A DNA stretch of 18,149 bases, taken from the NCBI GenBank assembly GCA_017610225.1, contig JAFCCM010000039.1, forward strand, positions 1-18,149, read 5' to 3'. Positions within the stretch are counted from its first letter, which is position 1. Each line of letters begins with the position of its first letter. The stretch is from Candidatus Aenigmatarchaeota archaeon. Its GTDB lineage: Archaea; Aenigmatarchaeota; Aenigmatarchaeia; CG10238-14. The notes beneath the pieces are model-generated. The model did no database searches and was not told the origin of the DNA. It saw only the letters and a list, made by a program, of their open reading frames with translations. Both the position numbers and the translations under genes were made by a program. This document shows, in pieces, positions 1-4,829 of the stretch.

Positions 1-66
1 GTTCAACTGGTAGAATACTAGGGTGCCATCCTGGTGATGTGGGTTCAAATCCCATCATTTGCTCCA
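1..66 (+). tRNA. tRNA-Gly(GCC), 5' end cut off by window
   Basis: The D stem is gttc (1-4) with gaat (13-16). The anticodon stem is ctagg (18-22) with cctgg (30-34), enclosing the loop GTGCCAT, so the anticodon at 25-27 is GCC (Gly). The T arm is gtggg/ttcaaat/cccat (39-55). The 3' acceptor strand catttgc (56-62) is followed by discriminator T and an encoded CCA (64-66). The first nine or so bases (5' acceptor strand and positions 8-9) lie before the window. It is the first member of a phage-type tRNA cluster. Confidence 0.9.
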
Positions 67-85
67 ACATTAAAACGAGGTTTAT

Positions 86-298
86 ATGAAATTTGAATTA
101 TTTGGTTCTGAATTAAAATCATATCTAGAATGGGATCGTGAACATAAAAAAGTTTGTAAATTATATAATAATGAAACTCAACCTGCTATTGGCGGTCGTC
201 TAACATTTTCATTTACTCCAACTAGTTTAGGTCCAGCAGTTAGTGTGGAATGTGCTTGTGGTGAAAAGCATAATTGCACTGATTATGATTTCTGGTAG
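86..298 (+). CDS. Small unknown protein with C-terminal CxC motif (70 aa)
   Basis: A 70-residue protein starts 19 nt after tRNA-Gly. An ACGAGG ribosome binding site lies about 7 nt before the ATG. The product is soluble with no membrane segment, and ends with a Cys-Ala-Cys-Gly-Glu-Lys-His-Asn-Cys cluster that could bind a metal. I do not recognise the family. It terminates with TAG immediately followed by TAA in frame, so suppression of the amber by the tRNA(CUA) at 3192 would add only one residue. Its reality rests on the binding site, the tight placement and the non-random composition. Confidence 0.75.
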   Translation: MKFELFGSELKSYLEWDREHKKVCKLYNNETQPAIGGRLTFSFTPTSLGPAVSVECACGEKHNCTDYDFW

Positions 299-366
299 TA
301 AACTATATATATTAATATACATATAACACAATGAGTATTTGTATATTAATACTAAAGGAGATCAAA

Positions 367-1278
367 ATGAAAAGACAAGCATTAATAAAAAGTTTTAAGA
401 AGGTAGGTTTGGTATTAAAAATTACTAATGAACCTATTGGACGTACAACCAATGATGATATCTTTCAAATGGATATTGGTCGTAAAGTAGTTGGTACAAG
501 AAGAACTGAATGGTTTGAAATCTGGCCAGGACACGATGATAACAAAATTCAGATTCTTGATGTTGATCATAAACTTAATCAGATTCTTCTTTTGGTGCAT
601 GAGTCTGAAAGAATTTTTGAAACTGAAGAAAAGAAACAATATGGAAAATGGGCTACTAAACCTGTAGATAGAAGATATAGTTTAAATAAACAATATATTA
701 AATTCAAAGAAACAAAAACTCATTTTATTATTACTGAAAAAACAACTCCGGTTGTTAGACACTTTCTTATGGGTGTTGATGAACGTCAACTTTTTGTTGC
801 TCAACTTGTTTCTGGAACAGCTAACATTAATGAAGCAAGAAAACAGTTAGGTAGTACTGTTAAGTTTCATGAAGGTGTTAGAAAAATGTCTCCAAAAAGA
901 CAAGGTGAATGGTTCTTCCTTAGAGCAACCAGAGATCAAGAAGATATTATTAATTTGTTTATTCAAAAAAATAAAGTTTGGGTTATTAAAAAAGCAAACA
1001 TTGGTGAGTATGCAGGAAGAGCAAGTGGTAATCCTCATGTTGCTGATGAACTGGTTGTAATAACAGATGATGAAGCAACTATTGAAAGATTAGGATGGTC
1101 TAAATTTAAACGGAAAAGAACTCCAAAAGGAACTTTTCCTGTTAGATATGAACAGGTTTATGTTCGTGGTAAAATTAGACATATCGATCATAAAACTCTT
1201 AAGTATACTCATTGGCATCAAGTTGTTCTTAACAACGAAGGTGCCACTGAATCAGCTACTCAAAGCTGGATTGATTAA
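367..1278 (+). CDS. Conserved-looking unknown phage protein (303 aa)
   Basis: The start at 367 is chosen over an in-frame ATG at 331 because a strong AAAGGAG site lies 6-7 nt before it. The product has about 303 residues, is Lys/Arg-rich and mixed alpha/beta in composition, with no signal peptide or membrane helix. The C-terminal third is the most patterned: a Gly-Asn-Pro-His-Val-Ala-Asp-Glu stretch, then a segment rich in Tyr, His and Trp (around 'RHIDHKTLKYTHWHQVVLN'). The His and Asp residues there could form a metal or catalytic site, but I cannot tie it to a named family. It ends one base before the next start codon, so the two genes are probably co-translated. Function unknown. Confidence 0.85.
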   Translation: MKRQALIKSFKKVGLVLKITNEPIGRTTNDDIFQMDIGRKVVGTRRTEWFEIWPGHDDNKIQILDVDHKLNQILLLVHESERIFETEEKKQYGKWATKPVDRRYSLNKQYIKFKETKTHFIITEKTTPVVRHFLMGVDERQLFVAQLVSGTANINEARKQLGSTVKFHEGVRKMSPKRQGEWFFLRATRDQEDIINLFIQKNKVWVIKKANIGEYAGRASGNPHVADELVVITDDEATIERLGWSKFKRKRTPKGTFPVRYEQVYVRGKIRHIDHKTLKYTHWHQVVLNNEGATESATQSWID

Positions 1279-1279
1279 A

Positions 1280-1564
1280 ATGAGAATGACTAATTGGAAA
1301 AAAATACTTGGACTAGTTAGTGAAAGATCTATTGGTGATTTAATAACAAGAAAAGAATTAATAGCTTTAATATATAATCCTTGTTATACAGGACTACAAG
1401 ATGGTGTTGATCCAAGTAGAATATTATTAACTAAAGTTGGAGTTTTAGAAATACATAAACGTGGTGTTTATATTAAAAAGAAATCTATTAAACCAACATG
1501 GTCTATGTTTAAATTACAAGAAATTACAAGAACATGGAAAGGTTGGTTTATGGAATTAGATTAG
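1280..1564 (+). CDS. Small unknown basic protein (94 aa)
   Basis: The ATG at 1280 follows the upstream TAA by one base, which fits translational coupling; an alternative internal ATG lies 6 nt further on. The product is about 94 residues, basic, without membrane helices. The C-terminal half is rich in Lys, Trp and Ile. The family is not recognised. The stop codon is TAG at 1562-1564, and its last G is also the first base of tRNA-Cys, so the CDS and tRNA overlap by 1 nt. Readthrough of this TAG would translate into the tRNA sequence, which argues that TAG is a genuine stop here. A longer reading starting at 1148 lies inside the previous gene and is rejected. Confidence 0.75.
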   Translation: MRMTNWKKILGLVSERSIGDLITRKELIALIYNPCYTGLQDGVDPSRILLTKVGVLEIHKRGVYIKKKSIKPTWSMFKLQEITRTWKGWFMELD

Positions 1565-1640
1565 GTGACGTGGTCCGAGATGGCATAGGCGGCGGTCTGC
1601 AAAATCGCATACGTGGGTTCGAGTCCCTCCGTCACCTCCA
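1564..1640 (+). tRNA. tRNA-Cys(GCA)
   Basis: A full cloverleaf is visible. The acceptor stem is ggtgacg (1564-1570) with cgtcacc (1630-1636). The anticodon stem is gcggt/atcgc around the loop CTGCAAA, giving anticodon GCA (Cys). The T loop is TTCGAGT, with one T-T mismatch in its stem. Discriminator T and encoded CCA (1638-1640) end the gene. Its first base is the last base of the upstream TAG stop. It is followed directly by a hairpin-T-run terminator. Confidence 0.93.
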
Positions 1641-1672
1641 AAAAGAGTTTGTGGTTTAAACTCTTTTTTTTT
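1641..1672 (+). terminator. Rho-independent terminator after tRNA-Cys
   Basis: An inverted repeat AAAAGAGTTT (1641-1650) / AAACTCTTTT (1658-1667) with a 7-nt loop is followed by an uninterrupted T run to 1672. It starts immediately after the tRNA CCA end. It probably ends the transcript covering the first two proteins and tRNA-Cys and separates it from the cold-shock gene. Confidence 0.8.
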
Positions 1673-1684
1673 GTTTGTTTTTTA

Positions 1685-1706
1685 TATAAATAGAACATAA
1701 TATAAA
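1685..1706 (+). promoter_or_regulatory. Likely promoter: TATAAATA box plus shared 16-mer
   Basis: TATAAATA at 1685-1692 is a perfect match to the T4-type late-promoter -10 box. It overlaps TAGAACATAATATAAA (1691-1706), a 16-mer found once more at 4095-4110 upstream of the PIG-L gene. The element lies just after a terminator and about 85 nt before the cold-shock start codon, which leaves a leader with a small possible hairpin (ATCTG 1738-1742 / CAGAT 1752-1756). Which of the two overlapping motifs is the functional element cannot be decided by eye. Confidence 0.5.
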
Positions 1707-1789
1707 ATCAATGACTATAATAATTAATAATTACCAAATCTGAGTTGGTCGCAGATGTATAAGGTATTAAAATTTAAAGGAAAGTTAGT

Positions 1790-1990
1790 ATGGCACAAGG
1801 AATAGTAAAATGGTTTAATGATGAAAAGGGTTTTGGATTTATTGAAAGAAACAATGCACCAGATGTATTTGTACATTATTCAGAAATTCAAAGTAATGGT
1901 TTTAAAAAATTAGAAGAAGGTGACAAAGTCTCTTTCGATGTTGAAGAAGGAGTAAAAGGTCCACAAGCAAAAAATGTTATAAAATCTTAA
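1790..1990 (+). CDS. csp: Cold-shock-domain protein (CspA family)
   Basis: A 66-residue protein of the usual single-domain Csp length. It is a five-stranded OB-fold RNA/ssDNA-binding protein that acts as an RNA chaperone in the cytoplasm. The start reads [10 protein letters not shown] as in bacterial Csps. RNP1 KGFGFI is at residues 13-18 and RNP2 VFVHY at 26-30. The C-terminal '[20 protein letters not shown]' pattern is typical. A GGAAAG site precedes the ATG. It has its own upstream promoter-like element and a leader of about 80 nt; host csp leaders are often temperature-responsive, but nothing here proves that. In phages such proteins may melt mRNA structure. Confidence 0.96.
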   Translation: MAQGIVKWFNDEKGFGFIERNNAPDVFVHYSEIQSNGFKKLEEGDKVSFDVEEGVKGPQAKNVIKS

Positions 1991-2008
1991 ATATAAATAG
2001 GTGAACTA

Positions 2009-2254
2009 ATGGGTGACTTTGAATTTGCTATAAGTGTTATATTATGCTATTTTTCTTTATTATTATTTAGTTGGTTTTGGTTTGAAGAAATATTAAACTT
2101 TAAATTTACATGCCATCTTTATTTAGCAATAACATACGTTGCTATTAAATGGTGTTTTTATTTAGGAAGTAAGAGTTATATAATATCTTATTCTTCAAGT
2201 AAAGATGAAGAAGGTGTAAAACATTTTATAGAATTTCCAGTCATCTGGATGTAA
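2009..2254 (+). CDS. Small membrane protein, two predicted helices (81 aa)
   Basis: An AGGTGA site lies about 4-9 nt before the ATG, 18 nt after the csp stop. Residues about 7-27 (Ile/Leu/Phe/Trp-rich) and about 33-53 form two strongly hydrophobic segments joined by a short loop. The C-terminal tail of about 27 residues is polar and probably cytoplasmic. The family is not recognised. A second TATAAATA sequence (1992-1999) lies just upstream, but so close to the start codon that it would give an almost leaderless transcript, so it may be coincidental. Confidence 0.7.
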   Translation: MGDFEFAISVILCYFSLLLFSWFWFEEILNFKFTCHLYLAITYVAIKWCFYLGSKSYIISYSSSKDEEGVKHFIEFPVIWM

Positions 2255-2261
2255 AAATAAT

Positions 2262-2357
2262 AACCACGTTGAGGGATGAAAGATTCCCAAAGTTGAAATC
2301 CTTAGGGAGACGAGATATCTATGAACCCTTTGCAGTAAGTAGACTACGTGGTTTTTT
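2262..2357 (+). ncRNA. Structured RNA of about 96 nt of unknown class
   Basis: Eight perfect closing pairs, AACCACGT (2262-2269) with ACGTGGTT (2346-2353), enclose a 76-nt interior and run straight into a T stretch (2352-2357). The 3' arm therefore also looks like a terminator stem. Inside, GGGA/TCCC near 2273-2288 and AGGG/CCCT around 2312-2335 can form two hairpins, giving a multibranch shape. There is no T-loop signature, so it is not a normal tRNA. No reading frame here is convincing. It sits 5 nt before tRNA-Arg(UCU). T4 also carries unclassified stable RNAs in its tRNA cluster, which is an analogy only. Confidence 0.55.
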
Positions 2358-2362
2358 AAACA

Positions 2363-2438
2363 CCCCCCGTCGCTTAATGGATAAGCACGAAACTTCTAAT
2401 TTCGTTACATGTGAGTTCGAATCTCATCGGGGGGTCCA
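2363..2438 (+). tRNA. tRNA-Arg(UCU)
   Basis: The acceptor stem ccccccg (2363-2369) pairs fully with cgggggg (2428-2434). D stem gctt/aagc. The anticodon stem cgaaa/tttcg encloses the loop CTTCTAA, giving anticodon TCT (2395-2397), which reads AGA/AGG. T arm gtgag/ttcgaat/ctcat. Discriminator T and encoded CCA (2436-2438). AGA is by far the commonest Arg codon in the genes of this window, so the tRNA matches the phage's own codon use. Confidence 0.95.
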
Positions 2439-2459
2439 TAATTTAAAAAGGGGAAATTT

Positions 2460-2495
2460 ATGAAAAAATTATTTTGGATGGGTAATTGGCATTAG
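2460..2495 (+). CDS. Possible 11-residue micro-ORF, amber-terminated
   Basis: AGGGGA, then ATG, gives MKKLFWMGNWH ending in TAG. The ribosome binding site is good but the ORF is too short to be convincing by itself. With amber readthrough the frame would pass two TAGs (2493-2495 and 2508-2510) and end at a TAA at 2529-2531 after 23 residues. It could be a leader peptide or chance. Recorded because the window also carries a CUA-anticodon tRNA. Confidence 0.2.
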   Translation: MKKLFWMGNWH

Positions 2496-2497
2496 GG

Positions 2498-2535
2498 TTC
2501 ATTCCCGTAGGTTAGAATTCGTTCTCCGTAAGTTA
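2498..2535 (+). repeat. Imperfect tandem repeat, about 17 nt x 2
   Basis: TTCATTCCCGTAGGTTA (2498-2514) is followed by TTCGTTCTCCGTAAGTTA (2518-2535). The units differ by two substitutions and one inserted T. They lie immediately upstream of the extended -10 promoter for the next gene. Two phased copies beside a promoter would suit a protein-binding operator, but that is inference. Confidence 0.5.
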
Positions 2536-2539
2536 ATTT

Positions 2540-2571
2540 TTGTATTATATATTTAGTTAAAATGATATAAT
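2540..2571 (+). promoter_or_regulatory. Extended -10 sigma70-type promoter
   Basis: TGATATAAT (TG at 2563-2564, TATAAT at 2566-2571) is a perfect extended -10 element. The candidate -35 (TTGTAT, 2540-2545) is at a 20-nt spacing, which is poor, but extended -10 promoters tolerate that. It would start transcription around 2578, giving a short leader carrying the TTAGGAG ribosome binding site of the next gene. The transcript would cover the 107-aa gene, the PTH2-like gene and the CUA tRNA. Confidence 0.6.
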
Positions 2572-2600
2572 GGAAACAAACTTAACTTAGGAGAAAAATC

Positions 2601-2924
2601 ATGACTTTTAAAGAACTAAAAAATAAAATAAAAAAAGAACAAAAAGAAAGAGCATCCTCAATTAGGATACTTAAAGCAGCAAGAAAACCTCACGTTTATA
2701 ATTCAAATCCAGCATTATATAATAAGATTGGAGATCTAGATAGTCTTAGATATAACTACAGACATGTTCATATTGCTTATTGTATGTATTTTAATAATAC
2801 AGAATATGGTGATATTGAAAAAGAATGTAGAGAGAGTCCATACACTGGAAAGATTGATGGATATATAAAAGAATGGTCATATATTGTGGAGGCAAGCAAA
2901 GATGAAACTTTACATACTAGTTAG
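2601..2924 (+). CDS. Conserved phage protein of unknown function (107 aa)
   Basis: A TAGGAGAA site precedes the ATG by 8 nt, downstream of an extended -10 promoter. The product is soluble, with a basic coiled N-terminus (residues 1-30, Lys/Glu-rich). Its centre pattern, Arg-Tyr-x-Tyr-Arg-His-x-His-Ile-Ala-Tyr-Cys, I recognise as recurring in uncharacterised phage proteins, but no biochemical role is known to me. It ends in TAG (2922-2924) and overlaps the PTH2-like start (2902) by 23 nt. Two codons beyond the TAG is a TGA, so amber readthrough would scarcely change it. Confidence 0.8.
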   Translation: MTFKELKNKIKKEQKERASSIRILKAARKPHVYNSNPALYNKIGDLDSLRYNYRHVHIAYCMYFNNTEYGDIEKECRESPYTGKIDGYIKEWSYIVEASKDETLHTS

Positions 2925-3189
2925 AAATGATTTGACGCCTTCACAAACAGCTGTTCAAGCAGGACACGCAGTTGCGGAGTATCTAATAAATGATCCATAG
3001 ACTTGGAAAAATAGTACCTTAATTTATTTAGGAATTAATAATCTAATGGTTATGGAGAAGTGGATGTATAAACTTGATTCTCTTGGAGTTAATTATACAA
3101 TTTGGAGAGAACCTGATATTAATAATGAAGTGACAGCAATAGCTACAACTGGTTCAAGTGAATACTTTAAAAAACTGAACCTGTTATAA
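2902..3189 (+). CDS. Peptidyl-tRNA hydrolase 2-like protein with in-frame amber codon
   Basis: A GGAGG site (2888-2892) precedes ATG 2902. The 96-codon frame reads MKLYILVRNDLTPSQTAVQ, then AGHAVAEYL. This is the N-terminal strand and QAGHA helix of the PTH2-related family, which hydrolyses peptidyl-tRNA to release trapped tRNA. Codon 33 is TAG (2998-3000). After it the same frame continues with TWKNSTLIYLG, a Trp-rich middle and a C-terminal 'EVTAIATTGSSEYFKKLNLL' typical of the fold, ending in TAA. The TAG falls in a variable loop (DP-x-TW). The only obvious lesion is this single amber, and no frameshift is seen. A CUA-anticodon tRNA starts 2 nt after the stop. It is either a readthrough gene made full-length by that tRNA, or a nonsense-mutated gene. 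If readthrough fails, only a 32-residue fragment is made. Confidence 0.8.
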
Positions 3190-3191
3190 AT

Positions 3192-3267
3192 GCCAGTTTA
3201 GCTCAGTTGGTTAGAGCGGAGAACTCTAAATTCTTGTGGACGGGTTCGATTCCTGTAACTGGCACCA
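3192..3267 (+). tRNA. Amber-suppressor-type tRNA, anticodon CUA
   Basis: The cloverleaf is complete. Acceptor gccagtt (3192-3198) / aactggc (3257-3263), fully paired. D stem gctc (3201-3204) / gagc (3214-3217). Anticodon stem gagaa (3219-3223) / ttctt (3231-3235) with one G-T pair. The loop is CTCTAAA with T33 present, so the anticodon at 3226-3228 is CTA, which reads UAG. T arm acggg/ttcgatt/cctgt; discriminator A; encoded CCA (3265-3267). Nothing suggests decay. The amino acid it carries cannot be read from the sequence with confidence; phages with reassigned UAG usually insert Gln, but this tRNA lacks an obvious tRNA-Gln body. It lies 2 nt after the amber-containing PTH2-like gene. Confidence 0.9.
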
Positions 3268-3290
3268 AATATAAATCCTGGAGATTGAAT

Positions 3291-3785
3291 ATGTACTATA
3301 CAATTTATAAAACTACTAATAAAGTTAATGGAAAATTTTATATTGGTTGTCATAAAATAAACAATCTTCAGGATAGTTATATTGGATCTGGAGATCTTAT
3401 AATTAAAGCTATTAAGAAATATGGAAAAGAGAAATTTAAAAAAGAAATAATGCATCTTTTTAATTCATCTGAACAAATGTATGATATGGAAAGATTACTT
3501 GTTAATGAAAGCTTTATTAAAAGAGAAGATACTTATAACGTTCGAATTGGTGGAACAGGTGGAAGAATAAGAGTAGATTTAGAATATAATAAAAACATAT
3601 CTAAAGGCTTAAAAAAATATTATAAAACTCATTTTAATGTATTTAAAGGTCAACACTATAGTGAGGAAACAAAAGAAAAAATAGGACAAAAAATTGCTTT
3701 TTATCAAAACGGAAAAAATAATTCTCAATATGGAACAATATGGATAACTAATGGAGTTGAAAATAAAAAGATAAAAAAAATATGA
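3291..3785 (+). CDS. GIY-YIG homing endonuclease (Seg-like), C-terminal tail frameshifted
   Basis: A GGAG site precedes ATG 3291, 24 nt after tRNA(CUA). An upstream in-frame reading begins inside the tRNA and is rejected. The 164-residue product has the GIY-YIG core in its first 90 residues: YTIY at 3-6, FYIG at 16-19, then the usual 'AIKKYGKEKF' helix. A NUMOD3-type DNA-binding motif (HYSEETKEKIG) lies near residues 117-127, and the C-terminal 'IWITNGVENKKIKK' box follows. Homing enzymes of this class usually end with Ile-Pro-x-Gly-Phe-x-x-Gly-Arg. Here exactly that (DLIPQGFYRGRKI) is present one frame over, up to a TAA at 3823-3825, beyond an A8 run (3773-3780). Removing one A restores it. 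Free-standing and next to tRNA genes, a common site for such elements. Confidence 0.88.
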   Translation: MYYTIYKTTNKVNGKFYIGCHKINNLQDSYIGSGDLIIKAIKKYGKEKFKKEIMHLFNSSEQMYDMERLLVNESFIKREDTYNVRIGGTGGRIRVDLEYNKNISKGLKKYYKTHFNVFKGQHYSEETKEKIGQKIAFYQNGKNNSQYGTIWITNGVENKKIKKI

Positions 3786-3826
3786 TTTAATTCCTCAAGG
3801 GTTTTATAGAGGTAGAAAAATTTAAT

Positions 3827-3903
3827 ACCCTCATATCTCAATGGAATAAGAGTCTAAGATTACGAACCTTAGTATCCGAGTTCGAATCTCGGTGGGGGGT
3901 CCA
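3827..3903 (+). tRNA. tRNA-Arg(ACG), slightly irregular
   Basis: T arm ccgag/ttcgaat/ctcgg is perfect and is followed by tgggggg, T and an encoded CCA (3901-3903). The 5' acceptor accctca (3827-3833) pairs with an A-G mismatch at the first pair and one T-G wobble. D stem tctc/gagt has one mismatch. The anticodon stem taaga/cctta has an A-C mismatch at its base; the loop TTACGAA then gives anticodon ACG (Arg, CGN codons after A-to-I editing). The mismatches suggest a decaying or unusual tRNA, and the anticodon depends on accepting the A-C pair. It begins two bases after the restored end of the GIY-YIG reading frame. Confidence 0.75.
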
Positions 3904-3959
3904 TATTGCTGGTGGAAGTCAGCATGTTCGTGATGGGGTTCCGGTGTTGGTTCTGGAAT

Positions 3960-3973
3960 ATAATATAAATTAA
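3960..3973 (+). promoter_or_regulatory. Promoter-like ATAATATAAATTAA element
   Basis: ATAATATAAATTAA (3960-3973) is repeated exactly at 4101-4114 upstream of the PIG-L gene and overlaps a TATAAT hexamer (3959-3964). Between tRNA-Arg(ACG) and this element (3904-3958) there is only a short hairpin TGCTG/CAGCA near 3907-3924 and no gene. No clear -35 is visible. It would transcribe the long hairpin at 3991-4044. Confidence 0.35.
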
Positions 3974-3990
3974 TCAACTGGTCAAGGTAG

Positions 3991-4060
3991 GGAATTTAAT
4001 GAGCGAGTGTTTAGGTAACCATACTAACACTTGCTCATTATTCCGTTTACATTTTTTTTG
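3991..4060 (+). terminator. Long hairpin with trailing T8: terminator or small RNA
   Basis: GGAAT (3991-3995) and AATGAGCGAGTGTT (3998-4011) pair with AACACTTGCTCATT (4026-4039) and ATTCC (4040-4044). That is 19 pairs (one G-T) with only a 2-nt bulge and a 14-nt loop. A T8 run follows at 4052-4059, but 7 nt after the stem end, further than in a classical terminator. With a promoter-like element just upstream it could be a short hairpin RNA; otherwise it ends the tRNA-cluster transcript. Confidence 0.65.
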
Positions 4061-4094
4061 TTTAAATTTTAAATAAGAAACTATTTTTAACAAT

Positions 4095-4114
4095 TAGAAC
4101 ATAATATAAATTAA
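4095..4114 (+). promoter_or_regulatory. Promoter-like element with shared 16-mer
   Basis: TAGAACATAATATAAA (4095-4110) is identical to 1691-1706. Both copies follow a hairpin terminator and precede the first gene of a new block (here PIG-L at 4129, there csp at 1790). The spacing to the start codon differs (about 18 nt here). The conserved context supports a promoter rather than chance, but no consensus -35 is seen. Confidence 0.5.
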
Positions 4115-4128
4115 AAGGAGAGTGAATT

Positions 4129-4599
4129 ATGAGTGAAGTAGTAATAGTAGCACCACACGCGGATGATGAAATTCTTGGCTGCTTTTCAATCTTAAATAAT
4201 CCAGATATAAGACCTGTGATTATTTATACAGAAGAAACAACTAAAAAAAGACAAGAAGAGACTAGAAAGATTGCAGAACATTTTACAATTAAAGGTCAAA
4301 TGTTTTGTAAAAGTATTCCACCAATTTTTTTAAATCAAGAAACCACATTCTATTTTCCAGGGCCTGATGAAATTCATCCAGCTCATAGAGCACAAGCTGC
4401 TGTAGGGGAAGCGTTAGCAAGACAAGGGCTGAATGTTATATTCTATACTACTAACATGAATGTTCCATATATAAGAGAAGTTAAAGAAGCATCTAATAAA
4501 AAAATAGCTTTAGACACTATATATGGAAGTCAATGTAAACTATGGAAATATGAACATAAATTTTTCCTGTTTGAAGGATTTTGTAAATGGTTCTTTTAG
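4129..4599 (+). CDS. PIG-L family (LmbE-like) deacetylase
   Basis: A strong AAAGGAG site precedes the ATG. The 156-residue product starts with a beta strand and then APHADDEILGC (residues 8-18), the zinc-binding signature of the family. H10 and D13 are metal ligands and D12 the likely base. The second motif is DEIHPAHRAQA (80-90), with H86 the third ligand. Family members remove N-acetyl groups from amino sugars such as GlcNAc conjugates; the phage substrate is unknown. It is shorter than cellular members (usually 220 or more residues), mainly at the C-terminus. It overlaps the next gene by 13 nt. It ends with TAG (4597-4599), followed in frame by two more TAGs at 9-nt steps, so TAG is very likely a true stop here. 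Confidence 0.87.
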   Translation: MSEVVIVAPHADDEILGCFSILNNPDIRPVIIYTEETTKKRQEETRKIAEHFTIKGQMFCKSIPPIFLNQETTFYFPGPDEIHPAHRAQAAVGEALARQGLNVIFYTTNMNVPYIREVKEASNKKIALDTIYGSQCKLWKYEHKFFLFEGFCKWFF

Positions 4600-4829
4600 A
4601 GAATGTAGGTGATATAGTTGGTGTTGTTTCATTAATAACTACTGTTATTGGAATGTATTATGTTTCTAAAAAAATAAAAACTGGATTTATATATTATAGT
4701 ATAAGTTTAATTGCTCAATTAATTTTATTTACAATGTTATCTAATTGGTTTTTAGTTTTACAAATGGTGGTATTATTAACATCCAATGTGTATATCTATT
4801 GGAAGTGGAGAAAAGACGATGTTGGATAA
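4587..4829 (+). CDS. Small membrane protein, PnuC-like pattern (80 aa)
   Basis: The ATG lies inside the end of the PIG-L gene, so expression is probably coupled. Three hydrophobic segments are visible: residues about 10-27, about 32-50 and about 54-71. They are followed by a 'NVYIYWKWRKDD' tail. That Asn-x-Tyr-x-Tyr-Trp-x-Trp-Arg ending and the segment layout resemble the C-terminal half of PnuC-type nicotinamide riboside transporters, and small phage proteins of that shape. At 80 residues it is far too short to be a full transporter alone. The function is inference only; the membrane location is well supported. Confidence 0.7.
   Translation: MVLLENVGDIVGVVSLITTVIGMYYVSKKIKTGFIYYSISLIAQLILFTMLSNWFLVLQMVVLLTSNVYIYWKWRKDDVG

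Noticed and set aside
1148..1279. Longer N-terminus for the 94-aa protein
   Set aside because: This extension lies inside the preceding 303-aa gene in another frame and lacks a binding site; the coupled ATG at 1280 is better.
2262..2357. Group I intron or small self-cleaving ribozyme
   Set aside because: None of the conserved group I core segments or hammerhead core bases could be found, and no interrupted host gene flanks it.
2269..2463. Open frame of 64 codons across 2269-2463
   Set aside because: It runs through the structured RNA and the whole of tRNA-Arg(UCU), has no ribosome binding site and no protein-like pattern.
3207..3290. Upstream start for the GIY-YIG gene
   Set aside because: It begins inside the tRNA(CUA); ATG 3291 has a GGAG site and starts exactly at the GIY-YIG strand.
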